Shown piece after piece: positions 1 through 6,308 of a DNA stretch of 7,334 nucleotides. Source of the DNA: CAZUMH01 sp964621645 (GTDB lineage: Bacteria > Zhuqueibacterota > QNDG01 > JAGLOF01). Under the pieces are notes generated by a model that saw only the letters and a program-made list of their open reading frames with translations, was not told where the DNA came from and searched no databases. The stretch covers positions 1 to 7,334 of the forward strand of contig CAZUMH010000129.1 in assembly GCA_964621645.1 (NCBI GenBank). Reading direction: 5' to 3'. The number at the start of each line of letters is the position of its first letter. Positions within the stretch are counted from its first letter, which is position 1. Both the position numbers and the translations under genes were made by a program.

Positions 1-1576
1 GGAAAAAGTCAAGAAGATCAACGAGGAACTCTCCGTCCTCACCATGAAATTCGGTCAGAACCTGCTCAAGGAAAACGGCAAATACATGCTGGTGATAGAG
101 GATAAAAAGGATCTGGCCGGTCTGCCCCAATCGATCATCGACGCAGCGGCCCAGGCCGCCGCGGACCGGGGGCAGGAAGGCAAATGGGTCTTCACTCTCA
201 TGCGCTCCAGCATCACGCCTTTTTTGACCTACGCCGATAACCGTGACCTGCGGGAAAAAATATTCACGGCCTACATCAACAAATGCAACCACGACGACGA
301 ACTGGACAATAAGAAGATCCTCTCCCGCATCGCGGCCCTGCGGGTGGAACGGGCCCATCTCATGGGCTACCCCTCCCATGCCGACTTCATCCTGGAAGAG
401 AATATGGCCAAGACCCCGGCGAATGTCTACAAACTGCTGGATCAGATCTGGGAACCAGCCCTGAAGAAAGCCAAGGAGGAAGTGAAAGAGCTCCAGGCCA
501 TGATTAAAAAGGACAGTAAAAATTATAAACTGCAGCCCTGGGACTGGTGGTACTACGCCGAGAAGCTGAAGAAGGAAAAATACGCCCTGGATAACGAGAT
601 GCTCAAACCCTATTTCGAGGTCAATAACGTGCTCAAGGGCGTTTTCTACACAGCCAACCGTCTCTACGGACTGCATTTCATTCCCCGGGATGACATTCCC
701 ACATACAACGATGATGTACGCGTCTATGAAGTTGAGGAAGCCGACGGCCGTCACGTGGGCGTCATCTATCTGGACTACTACGCCCGCCCCATTAAAAACG
801 GCGGCGCCTGGATGAACGCCTTCAACAAGCAGTACCGCATCCGGGAAAAAAATATCTATCCGGTGGTCACCAACAATCTGAACCTGGTCAAAGCCGGCAA
901 AGGAAAACCCACCTTCCTGACCTTCGATGAGGTATCCACTATGTTCCACGAATTCGGTCACGCTCTGCACGGACTGCTTTCCAACTGCAATTTCGAGAGC
1001 ATTTCAGGCACCGACGTCTCCCGGGATTTCGTGGAGCTGCCCTCCCAGATCATGGAGCACTGGTGCAGTGAACCGGAGGTGCTGAAAGTCTACGCCCGCA
1101 ACTATAAGACTGGCGAGCCTATCCCCCAGGAGCTCATCGATAAAATCGAGAAAGCAGGCCATTTCAACCAGGGTTTCATTACTGTGGAATATCTGGCAGC
1201 CTGCTATCTTGATATGGCCTGGCATACGCTGACCGAACCCAAAGAGCTGGACGTCACGGCTTTTGAAAACAAGGCTCTGAAGAAGATCGGCCTGATCCCC
1301 CAGATTGTGGTCCGCTACCGCAGCCCCTACTTCGCCCATGTCTTTTCCGGCGGTTATTCTTCCGGTTACTACAGTTACATCTGGTCAGAAGTGCTGGACT
1401 GCGACGCCTTCGCGGCTTTTAAGGAAAAATCCATTTTCGATCCGGAAACAGCCCTCTCATTCCGCCGCAACATTCTGGAAAAAGGCGGCACTGAAGATCC
1501 CATGGTGCTGTATAAACGTTTTCGAGGCAAGGATCCGGATGTGAAATATCTGCTGGAAAAACGGGGCTTAAACTAG
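1..1576 (+). CDS. dcp: M3 family zinc metallopeptidase (peptidyl-dipeptidase Dcp-like), 5' end outside window
   Basis: This is a thermolysin-fold oligopeptidase that cleaves short peptides, in the Dcp type by releasing C-terminal dipeptides. The frame is open from base 2, and the residues before the first Met (base 44) read as normal M3 sequence (KINEELSVLT), so that Met is internal. 524 codons are visible; Dcp proteins usually have about 680-710 residues, so some 160-190 N-terminal residues are missing. Numbering from the Met at 44, the zinc motif HEFGH is at 302-306 and the third zinc ligand is Glu331 in FVELPSQ. His432, Tyr438 and Tyr445 in the GGYSSGYYSY region have the spacing of the substrate-binding and catalytic His/Tyr residues of Dcp. 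ELPSQ plus EHW resembles Dcp more than oligopeptidase A, though the exact subtype is less certain than the family. The site appears intact. Location in the cell cannot be judged without the N terminus. It ends 145 bases before the next gene, which has its own promoter. Confidence 0.95.
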   Translation, partial: EKVKKINEELSVLTMKFGQNLLKENGKYMLVIEDKKDLAGLPQSIIDAAAQAAADRGQEGKWVFTLMRSSITPFLTYADNRDLREKIFTAYINKCNHDDELDNKKILSRIAALRVERAHLMGYPSHADFILEENMAKTPANVYKLLDQIWEPALKKAKEEVKELQAMIKKDSKNYKLQPWDWWYYAEKLKKEKYALDNEMLKPYFEVNNVLKGVFYTANRLYGLHFIPRDDIPTYNDDVRVYEVEEADGRHVGVIYLDYYARPIKNGGAWMNAFNKQYRIREKNIYPVVTNNLNLVKAGKGKPTFLTFDEVSTMFHEFGHALHGLLSNCNFESISGTDVSRDFVELPSQIMEHWCSEPEVLKVYARNYKTGEPIPQELIDKIEKAGHFNQGFITVEYLAACYLDMAWHTLTEPKELDVTAFENKALKKIGLIPQIVVRYRSPYFAHVFSGGYSSGYYSYIWSEVLDCDAFAAFKEKSIFDPETALSFRRNILEKGGTEDPMVLYKRFRGKDPDVKYLLEKRGLN

Positions 1577-1580
1577 ATTA

Positions 1581-1613
1581 ACCGCGAGCAGGATGTAATC
1601 CTTTCACCGCGGT
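1581..1613 (+). terminator. Nested hairpin just after the peptidase gene
   Basis: An outer stem ACCGCG (1581-1586) / CGCGGT (1608-1613) encloses an inner stem AGGAT (1590-1594) / ATCCT (1598-1602) with a GTA loop. It starts four bases after the peptidase stop codon. There is no T-tract behind it, so it is not a textbook intrinsic terminator. It could protect the 3' end of the mRNA or act together with the stronger hairpin that follows. Confidence 0.4.
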
Positions 1614-1617
1614 AAAT

Positions 1618-1654
1618 ATTCCCCCTGTGAAAAAAATCTTGACACAGGGGGAAT
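1618..1654 (+). terminator. Perfect 12-bp hairpin, probable terminator of the peptidase transcript
   Basis: ATTCCCCCTGTG (1618-1629) and CACAGGGGGAAT (1643-1654) are perfectly complementary, with a 13-base A-rich loop. The tail (TATTATG) is only moderately T-rich, so its efficiency is uncertain. The loop end and right arm contain the -35 box of the downstream promoter. The same bases therefore probably serve to end one transcript and to start the next. Confidence 0.55.
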
Positions 1655-1667
1655 TATTATGTATATT
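1639..1667 (+). promoter_or_regulatory. Strong sigma70-type promoter for the membrane protein/regulator pair
   Basis: A consensus -35 box TTGACA (1639-1644) is separated by exactly 17 bases from TATATT (1662-1667), a 5/6 match to the -10 consensus. Transcription should start near 1673-1676, about 47-50 bases before the start codon at 1722. The -10 region read as TATATTTG also matches the Bacteroidetes TAnnTTTG element, so the box alone does not decide the taxonomic group. The -35 lies within the terminator hairpin and the expected start lies within the repeat cluster downstream. Confidence 0.75.
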
Positions 1668-1669
1668 TG

Positions 1670-1696
1670 CTTTGTATTTCAAAGTACTTTGTATTT
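1670..1696 (+). promoter_or_regulatory. Probable operator: CTTTG/CAAAG repeat cluster over the transcription start
   Basis: CTTTGTATTT occurs twice in direct orientation (1670-1679 and 1687-1696), 17 bases apart. Between the copies lies the perfect 12-base palindrome CAAAGTACTTTG (1680-1691). The region therefore reads as alternating half-sites, CTTTG-N5-CAAAG-N2-CTTTG, immediately downstream of the -10 box. A dimeric repressor bound here would block initiation. The winged-helix protein encoded at 2311-2625 in the same transcript is the obvious candidate, which would make the unit autorepressed. The repeats are seen directly; the binding protein is inference. Confidence 0.6.
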
Positions 1697-1721
1697 ATAA
1701 CATATTTTTCAGGAGGCTATC

Positions 1722-2324
1722 ATGACCAGCGAACAGATCCAGAACAATCTGGCGATCATTAAAACCATGATTGAAAAGTCACGTCGTGAGACAGCGGAGT
1801 CGGGCCATTTCTTCATCGCCATCGGGATTTTCGCAATGATTATGACGGTGGTTATCAGCTATCTTGAGTTAAGCGGCCGCAGCGGTCTGGTCATTCCGGC
1901 CTTTATCTTCATGCTGCTGGCAAGCGGCATCATCGGTTATCTGACGGTGAAAAGGAAACAACAGAAAGAAGGGGCTGTCCCCTATCACAAGAAAATAGTA
2001 TACAGCATCTGGTTCGCCTGTACGCTGCCGCTCCTTATAGTGCTGTTTCTTTTCCCGTTTTTAAAAATCTATCCCTGGAATCTGGTGCCGGTTCTGACAA
2101 CCCTTATCATGGGGATTGCCGTATTCTCCAGCGGGATGATTTTCGAGGTCAAAGCCATTGTCTGGTCCAGTCTGGCCTGGTATGGCGGCAGCGTCGGCCT
2201 CGCACTTATCTCCGGGCCGGTCAGACTTTACATCATGCTGGCCACCATCCTTTTAGGCTGGGTGCTCCCCGGCTGGATACTCAATCGTCGCTACCGGCAA
2301 AGGAGACGGGATGATGAGTCATGA
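1722..2324 (+). CDS. Six-helix inner-membrane protein paired with a winged-helix regulator, function unknown
   Basis: This 200-residue protein has a 25-residue soluble N terminus (a predicted helix with IKTMIEKSRRETAESG) and six likely transmembrane segments near residues 28-48, 55-75, 92-114, 120-141, 144-164 and 168-187. It ends in a short, strongly basic tail (NRRYRQRRR), suggesting a cytoplasmic C terminus. The N-terminal pattern of a charged helix, then SG and a hydrophobic segment, resembles a class of uncharacterised membrane proteins commonly encoded beside HTH_34 regulators. I see no catalytic or transport motif. The start at 1722 is set by AGGAGG at 1711-1716, five bases upstream. 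The last 14 bases overlap the regulator gene, so the two are almost certainly cotranscribed and translationally coupled. Its role may be in envelope physiology controlled by that regulator, but this cannot be shown from sequence. Confidence 0.85.
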   Translation: MTSEQIQNNLAIIKTMIEKSRRETAESGHFFIAIGIFAMIMTVVISYLELSGRSGLVIPAFIFMLLASGIIGYLTVKRKQQKEGAVPYHKKIVYSIWFACTLPLLIVLFLFPFLKIYPWNLVPVLTTLIMGIAVFSSGMIFEVKAIVWSSLAWYGGSVGLALISGPVRLYIMLATILLGWVLPGWILNRRYRQRRRDDES

Positions 2325-2625
2325 GCAGATACTGCGGCTCGATCCACTCATTCACGCTCCCATCCGTCTCGCTGTGCTGTCGCTGCTTATCGACGTGGAA
2401 GAAGCGGACTTTGTCTTTATCCGGGATGCCGTCGGCACTTCGGACGGCAATCTCAGCACCCATCTCGGTAAACTGGAAGAAAACGGGTATATATCAATCC
2501 GCAAGACCTTTGTGGGGAAACGGCCGCGCACCCGCTGCTCTTTAACCAATAAAGGACGGAAGCATTTCCGTAATTATTTGGAAGAACTGGAACAAATTGT
2601 ATTGGATCAGAAAGGAACAACGTGA
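2311..2625 (+). CDS. Winged-helix DNA-binding transcriptional regulator (HTH_34, MarR/ArsR-like)
   Basis: This 104-residue protein is almost entirely one winged helix-turn-helix domain. It opens with LDPLIHAPIRLAVLSLL (residues 10-26). The recognition helix follows in SDGNLSTHLGKLEENGYI (44-61), with S-DGNLS-HL-KLE as the family signature. The basic wing contains GKRPRTRCSLT (69-79), and a C-terminal helix (about 83-100) probably mediates dimerisation. No ligand or metal-binding cysteine cluster is evident. Two adjacent Met codons are possible; 2311 is preferred because AAGGAG (2300-2305) lies five bases upstream. The gene overlaps the membrane-protein gene by 14 bases and ends in a tandem TGA-TAA. 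The likely target is the CTTTG/CAAAG cluster at 1670-1696 in front of its own operon. Family assignment is firm; target and effector are inference. Confidence 0.92.
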   Translation: MMSHEQILRLDPLIHAPIRLAVLSLLIDVEEADFVFIRDAVGTSDGNLSTHLGKLEENGYISIRKTFVGKRPRTRCSLTNKGRKHFRNYLEELEQIVLDQKGTT

Positions 2626-2701
2626 TAATGGCCCGGCTCTCATCACCGCTGATTTTTACGGCAGCTCATATATCGAATAAATAGCGAGACAGCTGCTGGA
2701 T

Positions 2702-2728
2702 CCGTATTTTCATTTTATACCGGTTTTT
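2702..2728 (+). terminator. Weak possible terminator after the regulator gene
   Basis: CCGTAT (2702-2707) can pair with ATA-C-CGG (2717-2723) if one C is bulged, leaving a nine-base loop. TTTTT (2724-2728) follows immediately. The short, imperfect stem makes this a poor terminator, but it is the only stem plus T-tract I find in the 256 bases between the regulator and the phosphatase genes. The rest of that gap holds no coding sequence or recognisable element. Confidence 0.3.
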
Positions 2729-2881
2729 CTGATCAGAATAGCGGCTCAGGAGAACGACTCGTCGGAAAACCGCACCATAAAAAACAACACCGGCAAGTTC
2801 ATTTAAACCAATCTTGCAAAAATACGTATACACCAAACAATATATCTGAGTCTCTGTGTTATTTGATTATCAAGGTCACCC

Positions 2882-4930
2882 ATGAAGAACCGGTACAATA
2901 TTCTTCCAGCTGTCTCCATTATTGGTATTGTCTTTTCAGCTTTATCCTCCGCTTTCGGCATCTCGAAAGCAGATTCCCTCCTGCATGTAAGTGATACATG
3001 GAAATATCATCAAAACGACAGTGTTGCCTGGGCCGATCCGGCCTTTGATGACCAATCCTGGCAAACCGCACCGCTTTTCACCCTACCTCCAGAGATCAGT
3101 ACCGGCCGGGGCTGGTTTCGCCTCACCCTTACCGCCGATTCACTCCTCCGGGGCGAGCCCCTGGAGATAACCATCCAGACAGCCGGAACCGCTGAAATAT
3201 ATCTCGACGGCCGGCTCATATCCCGGCTCGGCTCTTCTACCAAATCCGTCAGATACAACATCAAGGGGGCCCAAAGGGAACTGTACTCATTTCTGCTTCC
3301 AGAAAACGGGCCCTTTCCGGAAAACCGTTCACGTCATCTGCTGGCGATCCGCTACGACGGCAGTGCATTATCAGCTCCGGCATGGAAAGGATATGCGGCA
3401 CCTCTCAGGATGAATATCGATGATGTCGGCAGACTGTATACCGAACAGGTGAACCGTGTTCAGTCGATTCGATATAATCAGCTTATTCTGTCATCACTGT
3501 GCCTGGCCTTTACATTGCTCTTTATGCTTCTCTATCTTTTTAACCGGACCATTAAAATAAATCTATATTTTTCGCTGGCCACTCTGACGGCCGCGGTTAA
3601 TATTTTCACTGAATTTCAGACGTATCTTATCCGTAATGCCGCCTCTCTGCTTGTATTTAAACAGCTTTCGCAGATATCATTTGTCCTGTTTCCTCTGGCC
3701 TGTCTGCGGTTGATGTATTCCGTAATCTACCGTGACCGACCCAGGCTATTTATCATTATCAGCAGCTTCTCCGGATCGCTTGTAATCGCTGCCTATCTCA
3801 GACCGTTCACCGTCGACCAGTATCTTTTTATCTACATGCTGGTTATTATCGCAGAGATAGTACGGTCGTTCATCGTTACCCGCAACCGGGAAAAGGTGAT
3901 AAAAGACAGCTGGATCATCGGTCTTGGAAGCATTCCGCTGATCCTGGCGATCCTGTATGAGATGTTGAGTGGATTGGATCTTGTCAAAGATTACTGGGAA
4001 TTTGTTCGATTCCCGACGCCCTTTTATGGTATGGTCTTTTTTCTTTTCAGCATGGCACTATTTCTTGCCCGGCATTTTGCGGTAATTAATGATGAACTTC
4101 ATTCCCGTCTTATCCAGGTGCAGGAACTTTCCAAAATTAAGCTGAGACAGGAGAGAAAAGCAAAAAAAGACGCCCTTAAAAGAATGAAACTTGAGGCAGA
4201 GAACCAAAGAAAGTCCAAAGAACTGGAGGAAGCGAGAGAGCTGCAGCTCTCGTTGCTCCCGGCCTGCGCCAACGATATTCCCGGAATTGATATCTGTTTC
4301 AGTATGCGGACAGCGACAGAGGTCGGCGGCGATTATTACGATTACTTTTATAACACAGAAAGTTCGTCAATGACAATCGTCATCGGTGATGCCACCGGCC
4401 ATGGACTGAAAGCGGGGCTCTTGGTTTCGGTCGTCAAAAGCCTCTTTGTCTCCGACCCTGATCCCGCCAGTATCAGACAGTTTTTTCATAAATGCTCGAA
4501 GACAATATCCCGGATGAAACTCAATAACCTTTTTATGTCACTGCAAATGATAAAGCTGCAGGGTGACAGAATGACGGTATCATCCGCCGGGATGCCACCG
4601 TTGTTCATTTATCGAGCTGACAGTGCTGTGGCAGAAGAGCTGCGGATTCCGGGACTGCCGCTGGGAACTTCACTGCTCTATCCATACGAAGAACGAAAAA
4701 TCACCTTAAATAAAAACGACACAGTGCTGGCACTGTCCGATGGTCTGCCGGAGCTGCTCAATCCGGGAGGAGAGATGCTTGATTATTACCGGACAATGGA
4801 TCTCTTCACAGAAGCGGCGTCCGAAACTCCCGCGGAAATCGCCCGCATATTGCATGAGTATGCAGACAGCTGGCGCAGCACCCGGCCACAGGAAGATGAC
4901 ATCACCTTTGTTATTTTCCGCAAAATGTGA
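2882..4930 (+). CDS. Membrane-anchored SpoIIE/PP2C-type serine phosphatase with 7TMR-DISM-like sensor
   Basis: This 682-residue signalling protein begins with an export signal (about 1-30). An extracytoplasmic beta-sandwich, jelly-roll-like region follows (about 35-185; WADPAFDDQSW, GWFRLTL and AEIYLDGRLI are typical). Seven hydrophobic segments span about 200-400, starting at QLILSSLCLAF and ending at FYGMVFFLFSMALFLARHF. A charged coiled-coil linker (about 405-455) leads to a SpoIIE-type phosphatase domain (about 455-682). The metal-binding acidic residues are present: GGDYYDYF (Asp484), GDATGHG (Asp503), SDGLPE (Asp620) and EDDITF (Asp672/Asp673). The enzyme should therefore be active. Proteins of this family usually dephosphorylate a phosphorylated STAS-domain anti-sigma antagonist, linking an outside signal to sigma factor or motility control. 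No STAS or anti-sigma gene is in the window, so the partner is encoded elsewhere. AAGG at 2872-2875, six bases upstream, supports this start. It is preceded by a 256-base gap and seems to be its own unit. Confidence 0.93.
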   Translation: MKNRYNILPAVSIIGIVFSALSSAFGISKADSLLHVSDTWKYHQNDSVAWADPAFDDQSWQTAPLFTLPPEISTGRGWFRLTLTADSLLRGEPLEITIQTAGTAEIYLDGRLISRLGSSTKSVRYNIKGAQRELYSFLLPENGPFPENRSRHLLAIRYDGSALSAPAWKGYAAPLRMNIDDVGRLYTEQVNRVQSIRYNQLILSSLCLAFTLLFMLLYLFNRTIKINLYFSLATLTAAVNIFTEFQTYLIRNAASLLVFKQLSQISFVLFPLACLRLMYSVIYRDRPRLFIIISSFSGSLVIAAYLRPFTVDQYLFIYMLVIIAEIVRSFIVTRNREKVIKDSWIIGLGSIPLILAILYEMLSGLDLVKDYWEFVRFPTPFYGMVFFLFSMALFLARHFAVINDELHSRLIQVQELSKIKLRQERKAKKDALKRMKLEAENQRKSKELEEARELQLSLLPACANDIPGIDICFSMRTATEVGGDYYDYFYNTESSSMTIVIGDATGHGLKAGLLVSVVKSLFVSDPDPASIRQFFHKCSKTISRMKLNNLFMSLQMIKLQGDRMTVSSAGMPPLFIYRADSAVAEELRIPGLPLGTSLLYPYEERKITLNKNDTVLALSDGLPELLNPGGEMLDYYRTMDLFTEAASETPAEIARILHEYADSWRSTRPQEDDITFVIFRKM

Positions 4931-4984
4931 TCGGTAAGAGCACTCTCCTCCTCACGGACAGTTACTACGCTTCTCACTTTTTCA

Positions 4985-5013
4985 TTGCAATTCTCTCCCC
5001 CACTCCATATATT
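4985..5013 (+). promoter_or_regulatory. Probable sigma70-type promoter for the membrane protein/VWA lipoprotein pair
   Basis: TTGCAA (4985-4990, 4/6 to consensus) and TATATT (5008-5013, 5/6) are separated by exactly 17 bases. They lie in the 121-base gap after the phosphatase gene, with a predicted start near 5020 and a 30-base leader. The -10 box is identical to that of the promoter at 1662-1667. No clear terminator separates this promoter from the phosphatase gene, so some readthrough is possible. Confidence 0.5.
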
Positions 5014-5051
5014 AAATTTTAATCCCCAGAAAAAATATAAGGATCACGCCA

Positions 5052-6308
5052 ATGTTTGAATCAAACTCAATTCTGCACACCCTGGTGTCGATTCTCTTCT
5101 TTCCTGTCTTCTTTCAGGGTATCCTGCTCAATTTCGCCTTGGCTTCTTCAGATGATCTGTGGCTGCAGCTGATAAAATGGTTCTTTCTGCTCCTGCCGAT
5201 ACTGATCTTTATCGGCGCCTGCTGGATTACCATCATCGCCCTGATTTCGATCATCTTCCGCCATCGGCGCAATCAGTTCACCGTCGCTCTGGTCCTCTCC
5301 TGGTGGGATCTGGGCCGGGCCATTGTCGCCTTCTGGGGCGGTATTTTCCGTTTCATCTTCAGTCTGATCTACACCCTGGTAGGTTTGGTTAAAATAATCA
5401 TTCTCTGGCTCTGGTCCACTATCCGGGACATCGTTCTCCTGCCCTTCCGCCTGTTGGCCAATCTTGGCCGGGGAGTGGCCAGCAGCAGCGTCCCCTGGGT
5501 AGCCGTTGTACTCACCCTCTTCTGGTGTATTATCGAGGCGACAATCTTCACCTATGTTACAACACCACTGGTCATAGATGTTTTCAGTAACATCACCGGC
5601 ACCACGCTGTCGATAAACGCCGTGCGCATTCCCCTCTACATCTTCCTCTTCTTCATTGTTCTGGGCAGTTATGCGGTCCTCTCCACCTTCCTGGACACGG
5701 CCAAGAAAAAGAAAATCTCCTCCACTATCGGCATCGGCATGATAGAGGTAGTCGTCCTGCTGGTGGAAGTTCTCTTCCTCTACCGGGAACTTGTGGATTC
5801 TCTTGTCCCCTGGTTCGCCCAGTACTCGGAAAATTTTGAACTGGGCATTGTCTGGACCATTGTGATCGCAGCCTTTGTCTGGTTCGGCATCCGCAGCCTC
5901 TCCTGGTTCCTTTTCGCTGAATACGGAACCCCCACCCTGCTGGCCATCATTCAGGGGAAAGGCGTTGCTCTTGAGGCCCCGAAAGACAGGGAAAGGGAAA
6001 GACTGCTTCTCATGCAGTCCAACGATACCTTCTTCCGCACCCTCAGGGCCGACGCGGACTGGATTCGGGACAAGGGAGAGGAACTCATCAATAATCTTAT
6101 GCTGCCGCCCCTGCAGCTGATAGCGGCGATGGTTAATTTTATTATCCTGCTTCTTACCGCTTCGGTGCTGTTCGAGCTCCCCTTCCAGAACATAAAGGAG
6201 ATATTCCCCACCGGGCGCTTAACCCGTCAGCTCTACAGGGAAACAAGCTCATCGAAAAAAGCGGAGGCTTCTCAGGGCGGTAATGAAGAGAGGAGGACGG
6301 AAGAATGA
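5052..6308 (+). CDS. Polytopic membrane protein, unknown family, coupled to a VWA lipoprotein gene
   Basis: I do not recognise this 418-residue protein. It is very hydrophobic. Likely transmembrane segments lie near residues 7-30, 40-69, 148-170, 190-213, 223-244, 263-290 and 350-376. Residues 76-141 form a Trp- and Phe-rich stretch with basic residues at intervals (Arg89, Arg100, Lys114, Arg125, Arg133, Arg140), which could be two more membrane helices or amphipathic helices lying on the membrane. A charged soluble segment (about 301-347, with KDRERER and ADADWIRDKGEEL) precedes the last helix, and a polar tail (about 380-418) follows it. I see no ATPase, protease, transporter or channel motif. 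The start is supported by AAGGA at 5039-5043. Its stop overlaps the next start codon in an ATGA, so the two products are made together and may form a complex. Possible roles, such as scaffold, channel or envelope assembly factor, are guesses. Confidence 0.85.
   Translation: MFESNSILHTLVSILFFPVFFQGILLNFALASSDDLWLQLIKWFFLLLPILIFIGACWITIIALISIIFRHRRNQFTVALVLSWWDLGRAIVAFWGGIFRFIFSLIYTLVGLVKIIILWLWSTIRDIVLLPFRLLANLGRGVASSSVPWVAVVLTLFWCIIEATIFTYVTTPLVIDVFSNITGTTLSINAVRIPLYIFLFFIVLGSYAVLSTFLDTAKKKKISSTIGIGMIEVVVLLVEVLFLYRELVDSLVPWFAQYSENFELGIVWTIVIAAFVWFGIRSLSWFLFAEYGTPTLLAIIQGKGVALEAPKDRERERLLLMQSNDTFFRTLRADADWIRDKGEELINNLMLPPLQLIAAMVNFIILLLTASVLFELPFQNIKEIFPTGRLTRQLYRETSSSKKAEASQGGNEERRTEE

Noticed and set aside
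44..44. ATG at 44 as the true start of the peptidase.
   Set aside because: The codons before it read as normal M3 sequence in the same frame, there is no ribosome site, and the protein would lack about a quarter of the usual family length.
1004..1339. 111-codon open frame on the minus strand inside the peptidase gene.
   Set aside because: It lies opposite the conserved part of the M3 domain, has no recognisable protein features or ribosome site, and is explained as a shadow of the real gene.
2727..2738. Perfect 12-base palindrome TTCTGATCAGAA between the regulator and phosphatase genes.
   Set aside because: A 12-base perfect palindrome is expected once or twice by chance in 7.3 kb. There are no neighbouring repeats or promoter boxes at a sensible distance to support an operator.
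2814..2846. TTGCAA (2814-2819) and TATATC (2841-2846) as a promoter for the phosphatase gene.
   Set aside because: The spacer is 21 bases, too long for sigma70. A promoter must exist in or before this gap, but I cannot place it with confidence.
2626..2881. Hidden small gene, RNA gene or riboswitch between the regulator and phosphatase.
   Set aside because: Stops are frequent in every frame, I see no protein pattern, and no structured RNA is recognisable beyond one weak hairpin.
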